Source: Clostridiales bacterium UBA1316 (lineage in GTDB: Bacteria; Bacillota; Clostridia; Oscillospirales; Oscillospiraceae). From it: a DNA stretch of 53,707 nt. The DNA is taken from the NCBI GenBank assembly GCA_002307055.1, contig DBTM01000012.1:1271-54977 (forward strand), read 5' to 3'. Shown piece by piece: positions 32,513 to 40,460 of the stretch (position 1 is its first letter; the number at the start of each line of letters is the position of its first letter). The notes below the pieces were generated by a model. It was not told the origin of the DNA. It worked only from the letters and a program-made list of their open reading frames with translations, and searched no databases. A program made the translations under genes and the position numbers.

Positions 32513-33604
32513 TTAATTACCATGGAAATTAGGCCTGAATTTTTGGCAATAGAGTGAACGGATATATCTGAAAAAGGGCTGAGGGTTTTTAAAGCGGAAA
32601 ATGCCCTCTTTTCCGAGAATGAGCATGCCGAAGCCGCTGAACGCCTTATTGAATTTTTTCTGTTTAATAAGGCATGCCACAGACAGGAGCCCCTGCGGGA
32701 AATAGACCATAATCTTATTCGGCTGATAAGGGCTCTGATCCGGCGTTATCACCGTCTGATTGTTTTGCAGCGTTTTTATATAATTCCCAAAAAAATCTGA
32801 CCGGGCGATGAAGAGGAGCGGCAGGCTGCCCCAGAAGCGCGGGTTGATTTCGATGAGGGTATCCCCTTTAAACTCGACCATCGCCATACCCTGCCATTTC
32901 AGCTCGCGGAGCAGGCGGTAGGCCGTATGGGCCAGCCGGGCATTGACAATGCTCCGGCACGCAGCGCTCGGCCCGCCCGAAGCCGGGTATTCCAGCAGCC
33001 TTTCATGCACGATAAAATCAACCAGATTCGACTGCCGGTCAAGCAGCATTGACACGCCGATTGAAGGGCCCTCGACGTATTCCTGCAGGATCAGGTTACC
33101 CGCGTACCGCGCCATAAACGGCTCAGCCGCCGCCAGCTGGCTTTCATTTCTAATGATCCGGTATCGGTCGGCAGGCTTCAGAAGCACGTTTTCAGATATG
33201 TTAAGCTTGGCAATCATCGGGAAGCCCGGCTTTTGCAGTTCCTTTGGGGTTTTGATATCAAGCGTCCGGGCCAATTGCTGCAGGTATTTTTTATCGATGG
33301 CTTTTGCAATGCTTTCGCGTTCCGGGAGCAAATACCTGAGGCCGGGCTTGAGCGCATTGACGGCTTCGATAATAATTGGGTTTCCGGCAATCAGAATATC
33401 CTCGGCAGTATAGGCGGATAAAATACCGGCTAATTGCGCGGCGGCTGCTTCACGGGCGATATAATGAACTTTCTTCAGGTTCCGAGTGTTCAGCGGCTTG
33501 TCGGTATCAAAGCATAACCCGTGCACTTCATAACCGGACAGCGCAAGAGCGTCTATGATCGGGACTGTCATTCTTTTGTCCGCGCTGTCAATGATTATCC
33601 GCAT
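32513..33604 (-). CDS. ATP-grasp domain ligase
   Basis: 363 residues. The N-terminal Rossmann-like part is MRIIIDSADKRMTVPIIDALA. The ATP-grasp core has GFPMIAKLNISENVLLKPAD, LQEYVEGPSIGVSMLLD and the metal-binding VEFKGDTLIEINPRFWGSLPL with the Glu-x-Asn-x-Arg signature. Relatives make peptide-like bonds by acyl phosphates or carboxylate-amine ligation. It begins five bases after the deacetylase gene stop, so it is in the same operon. The substrate may be a wall-polymer or amino-sugar building block (inference from context). Confidence 0.82.
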   Translation of the reverse strand: MRIIIDSADKRMTVPIIDALALSGYEVHGLCFDTDKPLNTRNLKKVHYIAREAAAAQLAGILSAYTAEDILIAGNPIIIEAVNALKPGLRYLLPERESIAKAIDKKYLQQLARTLDIKTPKELQKPGFPMIAKLNISENVLLKPADRYRIIRNESQLAAAEPFMARYAGNLILQEYVEGPSIGVSMLLDRQSNLVDFIVHERLLEYPASGGPSAACRSIVNARLAHTAYRLLRELKWQGMAMVEFKGDTLIEINPRFWGSLPLLFIARSDFFGNYIKTLQNNQTVITPDQSPYQPNKIMVYFPQGLLSVACLIKQKKFNKAFSGFGMLILGKEGIFRFKNPQPFFRYIRSLYCQKFRPNFHGN

Positions 33605-33609
33605 TCCGG

Positions 33610-34974
33610 CTACCTCGTCAGCGGCTGATTCAGCTTTTGCAGTAAATCCGGCAGAGCATTGATATATTCTCTGCGCAGTACACCGCCTTTGAGCCCCACG
33701 GCGCGGTCGCTGTGCAGCTTTTCATACAAGAATTTTTTGATTGTATCCGCCGATACGCGCTCGGCGCTTTTATCCAGCTGATCAAGCAGACCGTACTTTT
33801 TGTAGGCCGGATAATAGGGGTGCATTTTATACTGCCTGCATTCTGGGCTGCCGGGCTCTTTTCCGAGTACCTCGCGCTGAATAAATTCGGTATAATCGGC
33901 CTTCGTCAGGGTCATCGTCAGCATCTCGCCGTGCGTCAGGGGCTTGTCCGGCTTGAATGTATTGTTTTTATACCCTATGACAAAGCCGCTTTGATCGAGG
34001 CGCCGCAGGCTTTCAATGTAGTCCGCGCGCGTATCGATATCTTCGAAGGGGCTGAGCTTTCTCATGGCGCTTACCGTTACGACGCGGTAACCGTTATCGG
34101 CCAGCAGCTTCAGGTGTTCCTCCAGCGCGTGCCCGACCGGCGTCATCAGGGACATGTTGTACCCGTCTTTTTGGAAAATGATCTGCCCGTTCAGCGCGCC
34201 GGGCTCTGCCGCCAGGGCGCCTTCCAGCGGCGCCGTCATTTTACGGATATCGGCTTTATAGTCGCCCAGCGTCGGCAGCCAGCCGCCGCCGTCAAAGCTC
34301 GCAGCCAGATAGTCGTATCCGGCAGCGGCATACGCGTCGTACGCGGTAAACCCGTCAGGTATCCTGTCTATGTAATGCGGCGGGCGCGAGAACGACATCG
34401 CGTAATCATACTCCCGCGCGATGAGCGTGTGGAGACGGTTTAAATCGCCGACGACGTCGGCGAGTGTCTGAAAATGATATCGGCTGCCGTACACCAGCTT
34501 GTTGGGCCCGAAGAGGACGTGCCTGTAACCGTGGTTGGAGAGCTCATGACCGCCGCTTAAAAGCTTGGCTATTAAGTCCGGCTGGTTCGCCGCGCCTGCA
34601 AACGCGTCTTTCTCAAACGCGGGATAATGGTCGTGCATCGTGCCGCCCCACCGGGACGCGTTGATTTTACCGGCATGGTCGGGATAATTCTCCTGCGTTG
34701 AGCCGATGATGTTAAACGTCCCTGCCGCACCGTAGGCATTCAACATTTCCATCAGAAGCGCGGTCAGAGAATTATTGCACGCGAATTTCTCGTTGACCGG
34801 ATTCGGCGGCAAATTCATCGGGCCGTCATCAAAGGTCATGGCGGCAATTCTTTCACCGCTGACCGGCGCAAACCGCTCCACGCGTCTGACGGGCGATAAA
34901 TATCGGCCTGCCTCTTCTTTTTTCTTTTCTTTGAGTACCTTGTTAACTTTCCTTGCGTACTCGTATAACCTCAT
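33610..34974 (-). CDS. Polysaccharide deacetylase-type protein with SLH-like C-terminus
   Basis: 454 residues. The NodB fold is shown by MTFDDGP (Asp49/Asp50) and by HELSNHGYRH, where His148 and His152 are the metal pair; Gly replaces the usual Ser/Thr after His148. FSRPPHYID is the Arg-Pro-Pro motif, and a late GYRVVTVS completes the barrel. Residues about 345-440 (GFVIGYKNNTFKPDKPLTHGEMLTM) look like SLH repeats. No signal peptide or membrane anchor is visible, which is odd for a wall enzyme. The ATG follows AAAGGGAG and overlaps the PHP gene by 32 bases. Confidence 0.85.
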   Translation of the reverse strand: MRLYEYARKVNKVLKEKKKEEAGRYLSPVRRVERFAPVSGERIAAMTFDDGPMNLPPNPVNEKFACNNSLTALLMEMLNAYGAAGTFNIIGSTQENYPDHAGKINASRWGGTMHDHYPAFEKDAFAGAANQPDLIAKLLSGGHELSNHGYRHVLFGPNKLVYGSRYHFQTLADVVGDLNRLHTLIAREYDYAMSFSRPPHYIDRIPDGFTAYDAYAAAGYDYLAASFDGGGWLPTLGDYKADIRKMTAPLEGALAAEPGALNGQIIFQKDGYNMSLMTPVGHALEEHLKLLADNGYRVVTVSAMRKLSPFEDIDTRADYIESLRRLDQSGFVIGYKNNTFKPDKPLTHGEMLTMTLTKADYTEFIQREVLGKEPGSPECRQYKMHPYYPAYKKYGLLDQLDKSAERVSADTIKKFLYEKLHSDRAVGLKGGVLRREYINALPDLLQKLNQPLTR

Positions 34975-35716
34975 AGGAATCTCCCTTTATTTTGGTGTTT
35001 AAGTCTTGCAGCAGACCGAATACCATCACGGCAAACTGCTTGAAATAGTATTTCAGGCTCTTGTTTTTATTCATCAGCATATTGCTCAATCGAATTTTAA
35101 CCACCGACGAGCGTTTGAAATGAATCGTGCCGGCGTTTAAGAGCGCCTCTTTGAGTTCCGAGCGGTCCGACGTAAAATACACGCTTTTTATCTCTGATTT
35201 TGTATGCGCGTCGCTGCCGCCGACGAGCGCCTTATCGGGATATTCGGCCTTCAAAGCTGCGCTGAGCCGCATGGCTTTGCGGTTATAATGGCTTGAGTTG
35301 AGGCGCGCGTTGATCAGCTCATAGCCGTCAAGCCGGGCGATAAAAGAATGATCGCGGGATGCTGATGAGTCAAGGGGATGCGCAAGAAACAGAAGGCCGC
35401 CCTGCTGCCTGACCCTTGAGACCAGCGCGGCAAAGTCAAAGACGCTCCCAAGCCTTTTGCAGCCGGTTTCAATCTCACTATTTATAAAAAGGGCAATAAT
35501 ATGCCCTTTTTCCGTGCTGAACTCCGCACCGGTTATTATTTTTATGTCAGCTGCCGCAGCGGCGGCGGCTTGAGCCGCCAGACTGCCGGCGACCGTATTA
35601 TGATCCGTTATGGCGATCGCATCATACCCGAGCCGTCTGCTCTCTTCTATAATTGATTCCACCGACTGTTTTGCATCCATCGAATACTCGGAATGAATAT
35701 GAATGCTGATTTTCAT
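34943..35716 (-). CDS. PHP-domain phosphoesterase
   Basis: 257 residues. Metal ligands: HIHSEYS at residues 5-11, AIAITDHNT, GAEFS, LFLAHPL and GGSDAH, all in the order expected of the PHP superfamily (histidinol phosphatase/PolIIIA-type N-terminal domain). Short PHP proteins like this act on nucleoside monophosphates or sugar phosphates. The basic C-terminus (KIRLSNMLMNKNKSLKYYFKQF) is longer than usual and could be a partner or membrane-contact segment. The ATG at 35716 is six bases from AAGAGG. It heads the operon PHP, deacetylase, ATP-grasp. Confidence 0.85.
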   Translation of the reverse strand: MKISIHIHSEYSMDAKQSVESIIEESRRLGYDAIAITDHNTVAGSLAAQAAAAAAADIKIITGAEFSTEKGHIIALFINSEIETGCKRLGSVFDFAALVSRVRQQGGLLFLAHPLDSSASRDHSFIARLDGYELINARLNSSHYNRKAMRLSAALKAEYPDKALVGGSDAHTKSEIKSVYFTSDRSELKEALLNAGTIHFKRSSVVKIRLSNMLMNKNKSLKYYFKQFAVMVFGLLQDLNTKIKGDSYEVIRVRKES

Positions 35717-35796
35717 ATTATGCCTCTTAAAAACACCTATAATAAATCTGATTTTCGTTATTATAGCATAATGAGTATTCCATTGCAATCGGAACG

Positions 35797-35830
35797 CAGG
35801 GGGTGGTTCTTAACCGTCCCCCTGCGTTTT
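35797..35830. repeat. Diverged REP-like repeat, copy 3
   Basis: AACGCAGGGGGTGGTTCTTA and AACCGTCCCCCTGCGTTTT form an imperfect palindrome that shares the AACCGTCCCC core with the two copies at 25.0 and 25.5 kb. It sits between the PHP operon and the EAL-GGDEF gene and ends at the latter's stop. Confidence 0.65.
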
Positions 35831-37692
35831 TAGTGCCGCATACCGACTGTTTTATTCCTGCCCTCTTTCTTCGCCGTATATAAGTTTTTATCTGCCTGAC
35901 TGAGGAGCTGGTCGCACGTCATTTTCTTTGATTGAACGGTATATGTCCCAAAGCTTGCCGTAAAGCATATGTCGGATTCTTCATAGCGTAAAGCGGTTTT
36001 TTCAACGGCGCTTCTGATTTTTTCGGCAACCATACCGGCAACGCGCTCATCGGCATTGACCAGTACAATTAAAAACTCATCACCGCCGTACCGGGCGATC
36101 CAGTCGGTATTTTTCCTGACGTAAAGCTTCGATATCCTGACGAATTCCTTCAGCACCTCATCTCCCGCCAGGTGCCCGTAATGATCGTTTACGGATTTGA
36201 AGCGGTCAATATCCGCAAGAATGATTGAGATGGGGTGTTCATCATTCGTCGCATGAAATACATCGGCGAGCAGACGTTCTTCTATATAGCGCCTGTTAAA
36301 GGCGTCCGTCAGGCTGTCCTTAATCATCGCTTCATTCATCCGGTTGATGATACTGATTATGTCGGGCTTAATACCCTCTCCGTAAGTCGGCATCGGGGAT
36401 TTCAGCTCTATATCATTCACGGCGTTATAGGATTTGAAATCAATGCAGAGTATGAAGCTCTTATTTTCAATATTTATATAGGATGTTGATATGGTGATGC
36501 AAAGACTACCTGTGGCGAGTGAAATATACGGCTGGGTCACGTGTTTTTTTGCTCTGGCGCTGACGAGCGGATAATAATACTTCTCCATTGAGTGATCGGT
36601 GCCGACTCTTGCGGAATAAAATATAAGATTTTCCTGGCAGCCTGCTTTATCTGCCGAGCAGATGGTATCGCTCACCTGGATTCCGTTACTATCAAGGATG
36701 TAAGCGCATTCCATTGCTTCATTCTTCGATATGATTCCGCGGAGCATGTCGTCAAATGCCCAGCTTTCCGTATTCACCAGACTTTTAACGGCATGATTGG
36801 CCACAGCGTAAAGCCGCTTGTTTCTGTTCCTCTCCTCAATGAAGAGTAAGTTCATATATTCATTGAATCTCTTGCCGAGCATATCTATTTTGTCGTTTGT
36901 AAAAGCTGTTTTTTTATCGAAAAACTGCTTTGGTTCCGAAAAGAAAAATCCCTGTATCATATGCCCGCCGAGGCGCAATATCTGAATGGCTTCTTCTTCC
37001 GTCTCTGTTCCCTCAGCGATGACCAAAGCGCCGATTCTGTTTGACATATTGACGAGCGATTTAAACACACCCTGCTTATAAAAGTCATTTTGAATATTCT
37101 TGACGAGTGATATGTCTATTTTTATGATATCGGGCTTGACGAGCAGAATTCTGTCTATATTTGAAGATTCTGAGCCTACATCGTCGAGCGCGACCATAAA
37201 GCCGTATCTTCTGTACGCGTCCGCGAATTTCTTCAGCGCCGCGTTTCCCTCGACCTTCTTTTCGCTGATTTCAATGACGATATTACCGGGGTTTACCCTG
37301 AATTGCCTGACCTGATGCAGCAAATAGTCCGAGCCGACCGAGCTTTGCAGTACAGAGGCATCAAGATTCAAAAACAGCAGCTTTTCCCGGTTACTCTCAT
37401 AAACCTTGCTGAAAGCCTCAATAACCGTGTCCCGGCAGGCTCTGTCGAGCTCCAGCGTCAGATTTTCGCGCTGGGCCGCGTCAAACAGCTTTAAAGGCGG
37501 TATAATTTCATTCGTTTGAACGTCAATACCGCGGATGAGGCCCTCAACGCCAATGACCAGCTTCCTGCTGACTGAGACAATCTGCTGGAAATTCGCGACT
37601 AAGTTCCTGTTTTTAATAATATCTCTGATGTCAGGCGCTATCATTTTACCGTCCTTATCCGTCATATGAGCGCATACAGTGCCAGTTTGCAT
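35830..37692 (-). CDS. EAL-sensor-GGDEF cyclic-di-GMP protein
   Basis: 620 residues. An N-terminal EAL domain (about 20-260) has VEGLIRG (Glu50; EAL reads EGL), LFLNLDASVL, IVIEISE, VALDDVGSESSN, IIKIDISLV, IAEGTETEEEA and QGFFFSEP. The catalytic acidic residues are largely present. A middle region (about 290-440) resembles an extracellular-type Cache/PDC sensor but has no clear membrane helices. The C-terminal GGDEF domain has RYGGDEF (534-540) intact, so diguanylate cyclase activity is expected. The inhibitory site reads KNTD instead of R-x-x-D. The start follows GGAG. A terminator ends only 27 bases before the start. Confidence 0.9.
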   Translation of the reverse strand: MQTGTVCAHMTDKDGKMIAPDIRDIIKNRNLVANFQQIVSVSRKLVIGVEGLIRGIDVQTNEIIPPLKLFDAAQRENLTLELDRACRDTVIEAFSKVYESNREKLLFLNLDASVLQSSVGSDYLLHQVRQFRVNPGNIVIEISEKKVEGNAALKKFADAYRRYGFMVALDDVGSESSNIDRILLVKPDIIKIDISLVKNIQNDFYKQGVFKSLVNMSNRIGALVIAEGTETEEEAIQILRLGGHMIQGFFFSEPKQFFDKKTAFTNDKIDMLGKRFNEYMNLLFIEERNRNKRLYAVANHAVKSLVNTESWAFDDMLRGIISKNEAMECAYILDSNGIQVSDTICSADKAGCQENLIFYSARVGTDHSMEKYYYPLVSARAKKHVTQPYISLATGSLCITISTSYINIENKSFILCIDFKSYNAVNDIELKSPMPTYGEGIKPDIISIINRMNEAMIKDSLTDAFNRRYIEERLLADVFHATNDEHPISIILADIDRFKSVNDHYGHLAGDEVLKEFVRISKLYVRKNTDWIARYGGDEFLIVLVNADERVAGMVAEKIRSAVEKTALRYEESDICFTASFGTYTVQSKKMTCDQLLSQADKNLYTAKKEGRNKTVGMRH

Positions 37693-37718
37693 CTTTATAA
37701 TCTCCCACCGCTGTTATT

Positions 37719-37758
37719 AAAAAAGCCTTTAGTGAGTCCGAACGGCTCACTAAAGGCT
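37719..37758 (-). terminator. Terminator hairpin immediately upstream of the EAL-GGDEF gene
   Basis: AGCCTTTAGTGAG (37724-37736) and CTCACTAAAGGCT (37746-37758) pair perfectly. Read on the minus strand the stem is followed by TTTTTT, then only about 26 bases to the start codon. It could be the 3' end of the LysR transcript, or an attenuator for the EAL-GGDEF gene. The 3' arm overlaps the first of two tandem 15-mers (37755-37784). Confidence 0.85.
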
Positions 37759-37784
37759 GCATTGCCTAAGGCTACATTGCCTAT
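37755..37784 (-). repeat. Tandem 15-mers next to the terminator
   Basis: GGCTGCATTGCCTAA (37755-37769) is followed directly by GGCTACATTGCCTAT (37770-37784). Each can fold by GGC/GCC pairing, and the first overlaps the terminator stem, so an alternative fold is possible. Confidence 0.6.
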
Positions 37785-37924
37785 TTTTAATTATCTATAT
37801 CAGTAGTCTGTACTATATTATCGGAAAATTTTTCATAAGCTTCATCGAAAAACTGTAACTTTATATGAATAGATAGGAAATTTCCCATATTGGCTGTGTT
37901 ATCTGTTCACGCTTACTAATCCTA

Positions 37925-38815
37925 TCAGACATTATTCATTACAAACTCTTTAAAGCTATGCGCCGCGTGCGGCATCGGCATGTTCTTCAGTGCGGCGAGA
38001 GCGAGCGTCCTGTCCGGCATTTGCTGGGCGAGAGGAATCTGAAAAAGCGTTTTGTTATCAACAAATTGTCCGCACAGCTCATACGGTATAAACGCAATAC
38101 CAAGATTATTCCTGACAAAGCTGATGATCAAATCAATGCTGCCGAGTTCCATAATCGGCTCAGGTGTTATGCTGTTTTCAATAAGAAACATATCCAGAAA
38201 TAACCGGCTGTTGCTTTTGCGTTCCAGCATAATAAGCGGATATTTTGCGCATTCTTGCAGCGGCATCGGTTTTTCCGTCAGGTACGCGAACTTACTCCCG
38301 GCAACCAATATATCCGATATAGAGGCACATACGGAAAAGGACAGGTCATCGTCCTCAATGGGAAGATTGACAAACCCTATATTGACCTTTCCGCTTTTAA
38401 CAAGCTCAACCGTTTCAAATGACGTTCTGTTTGTGATTTCCAGCCGTATATTCGGATGGTCTGCTGTAAAAGACGAAATATACGGCAGCAGAAAATAGTT
38501 GCATATTGTATCACTCGCGCTGATTGAAACAACGCCGCTGTCTAAATGAGCCAGACTATTTATCTTTCGTTCAGCTGCTTCAATATGTTCAAAGGCCGCG
38601 TCTAGTTCTTTAAAAAGCACCTGCCCTTCGGCTGTAAGAACAACGCCCTTTTGTGACCTGATGCAAAGGGTTGACCCCAGCTGCCGTTCCAGTGCTTTGA
38701 GCGCAAGGCTGATATTCGGCTGCGTGACATACAGCATTTCTGCCGCTCTTGTCATGTTGCCGGTCATACCCACCGCCCAGAAGGTTCTATAGAGCTCAAG
38801 CGAAACATTAGACAT
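37925..38815 (-). CDS. LysR-family transcriptional regulator
   Basis: 296 residues. The N-terminal winged helix is LELYRTFWAVGMTGNMTRAAEMLYVTQPNISLALKALERQLG with a strong helix-turn-helix match to LysR. The C-terminal two-lobed co-inducer domain contains VSISASDTICNYFLLPYI and VRNNLGIAFIPYELC. The ATG follows GAGGG. It is divergent from purA with only 111 bases in between, containing a perfect dyad, so by the usual LysR rule it may control purA as well as itself. That would be unusual, as purA is normally under purine control. Confidence 0.9.
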   Translation of the reverse strand: MSNVSLELYRTFWAVGMTGNMTRAAEMLYVTQPNISLALKALERQLGSTLCIRSQKGVVLTAEGQVLFKELDAAFEHIEAAERKINSLAHLDSGVVSISASDTICNYFLLPYISSFTADHPNIRLEITNRTSFETVELVKSGKVNIGFVNLPIEDDDLSFSVCASISDILVAGSKFAYLTEKPMPLQECAKYPLIMLERKSNSRLFLDMFLIENSITPEPIMELGSIDLIISFVRNNLGIAFIPYELCGQFVDNKTLFQIPLAQQMPDRTLALAALKNMPMPHAAHSFKEFVMNNV

Positions 38816-38851
38816 ATACAGCCCTCATTTCCATAAGCAATATTTATCGAC

Positions 38852-38881
38852 TTGATTAATAATATTAATTTTATTAATCAA
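38852..38881. promoter_or_regulatory. Palindromic operator candidate between lysR and purA
   Basis: TTGATTAAT (38852-38860) and ATTAATCAA (38873-38881) are perfect inverted half-sites around 12 bases. The A+T-rich dyad lies between the divergent starts and just upstream of a TATATT -10 candidate (38893-38898) for purA. It has the right layout for a LysR-type binding site. Confidence 0.65.
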
Positions 38882-38926
38882 TGTCAATAGGCTATATTGA
38901 GCTTAGAACAAAAAGGAGGCCTGCAT

Positions 38927-40198
38927 ATGTCTATTAAGGTTGTTGTCGGCGCCCAATGGGGCGATGAGGGTAAAGGTAAAATGGTTGACCTTCTATCAGA
39001 AAATGCGGATTTGGTTGTGCGTTTCCAGGGCGGTGACAACGCGGGACACACCGTTATGAACGATGACGGAACCTTTAAGCAGCATATCATTCCCTGCGGC
39101 ATTTTTCGAAAAGACTGCGTTAATCTGATCGGAACGGGCACCGCTGTTAATCCCGATGTTTTGCTGGGTGAAATCCGCACCCTGCAGGCGGCAGGCATCT
39201 CTACGGAAAACCTCCGTTTATCCGAGAGCGCGCAGCTGGTGATGCCCTACCACGTGACACTGGACGAGTGTATGGAGGAAACCGGGGGTATAGGAACGAC
39301 AAGGCGCGGCATCGGTCAGGCGTACGCCGATAAATTTCTGCGGAAAAATCTGCGTGCCGGAGATTTGAAAAAAACAGACACTTTAAAAGCAATACTCGAT
39401 GATAATCTGCCGTTTATTAATGCGCAGCTGGGGTACTTCGGCTTACCTGCCGTGAACAGCGCGGAGCTACTGGAAAAATGCCTTGAATGGGGCCGTCGGC
39501 TGTCGCCGATGCTGTGCAATGGCTTCGAATTAATACACAGTTATATTGATGCCGGTAAAAACATCCTGTTTGAAGGTCAGCTCGGGGTCATGAAAGACAT
39601 TGATCTTGGAATTTATCCATATGTTACCGCCTCTCACCCTGTCGCGGCGTACGCAGCTGTCAGCAGCGGCTTTCCGGCGGCAAAAATTGATGAAATTACC
39701 GGTGTCGTTAAAGCTTTCTCCAGCGCCATTGGCGACGGCCCTTTTCCGACGGAAATGAACTTAGAAGAAAGCGCCGTGCTGCGCGGCAGCGGTGCCCATC
39801 CCGATGATGAATATGGGGCAACGACAGGCCGGGCACGGCGCATCGGGTGGCTGGATCTGGCTGTTTTAAAGTACGCGCATGCCGTCAATGGGTTCACAGA
39901 ATTGGCGCTGACGAAGCTTGATAAGCTGGACACTCTGCAAACAATCAAGATTGCAACAGCCTACCTTGTTGACGGTCAGGCAATCACAGGGATGCCTGAT
40001 ACAGACGAGTTATATCGGCTGGAGCCGGTTTATGAAAGTTTTGACGGCTGGCTGCAGGACACAAGCAGCTGCATGGATTTCGAGAGTCTCCCTGAAAATG
40101 CGAAAAAATATATTGTGTTTATTGAAAACAGGGTTGGTATACCCATCCGATATATTGGAACCGGTCCGAGCCGGAAAAATATTATATTAGTTAAGTGA
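38927..40198 (+). CDS. purA: Adenylosuccinate synthetase
   Basis: 423 residues. The P-loop-like start VVVGAQWGDEGKGKMVDLL, with catalytic Asp and Lys, is followed by VVRFQGGDNAGHTV (catalytic His), TTRRGIGQAYADK and the late GATTGRARRIGWLDL. It joins IMP and aspartate with GTP to form adenylosuccinate, the committed step to AMP. AAGGAGG is seven bases before the ATG at 38927; an upstream in-frame start is less likely. No other pur gene lies next to it. Confidence 0.95.
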   Translation: MSIKVVVGAQWGDEGKGKMVDLLSENADLVVRFQGGDNAGHTVMNDDGTFKQHIIPCGIFRKDCVNLIGTGTAVNPDVLLGEIRTLQAAGISTENLRLSESAQLVMPYHVTLDECMEETGGIGTTRRGIGQAYADKFLRKNLRAGDLKKTDTLKAILDDNLPFINAQLGYFGLPAVNSAELLEKCLEWGRRLSPMLCNGFELIHSYIDAGKNILFEGQLGVMKDIDLGIYPYVTASHPVAAYAAVSSGFPAAKIDEITGVVKAFSSAIGDGPFPTEMNLEESAVLRGSGAHPDDEYGATTGRARRIGWLDLAVLKYAHAVNGFTELALTKLDKLDTLQTIKIATAYLVDGQAITGMPDTDELYRLEPVYESFDGWLQDTSSCMDFESLPENAKKYIVFIENRVGIPIRYIGTGPSRKNIILVK

Positions 40199-40214
40199 TA
40201 TCTCTATTTTGCTG

Positions 40215-40322
40215 TCAGGTACAGGCCTTTCCCTGCTTGAAAGTCAGCGGCGTATCGCCACCTGTGCCGCTCGTATAGGGACCGACAAGCTCTGCAAAAA
40301 CTTCATCTTTACCGTCTGTTTG
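40215..40322 (-). pseudogene. Possible gene remnant (C-terminal fragment)
   Basis: A minus-strand reading frame without start codon gives QTDGKDEVFAELVGPY followed by TSGTGGDTPLTFKQGKACT and a stop. The composition is protein-like (ordered mix of Gly, Thr, Pro, charged residues) and it sits in the 262-base gap after purA. I do not recognise a family. It could be the tail of a decayed gene or chance. Confidence 0.25.
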
Positions 40323-40373
40323 TTAAAAACTGAAAATAAACATTGCCGAGTTACCATGATAACGCAGTGAACT

Positions 40374-40402
40374 TTGACTTTGACTCATTATGGTTCTATA
40401 AT
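40374..40402 (+). promoter_or_regulatory. Promoter of the aldo/keto reductase gene
   Basis: TTGACT (40374-40379), 17 bases, TATAAT (40397-40402), about 59 bases before the ATG. A second TTGACT overlaps directly after the first. Confidence 0.8.
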
Positions 40403-40460
40403 ATAAGCATCCATCAAAAGATCGGCGATATTTTTCTCAACGGATAAAGGAGGTATTGTG

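Noticed and set aside
33712..34443. A 243-codon plus-strand frame
   Set aside because: It is the complement of the deacetylase gene and contains no motif.
37693..37924. Cyclic-di-GMP riboswitch upstream of the EAL-GGDEF gene
   Set aside because: The leader was read for the GEMM-I and GEMM-II core sequences and none was seen; only the terminator and the 15-mers are present.
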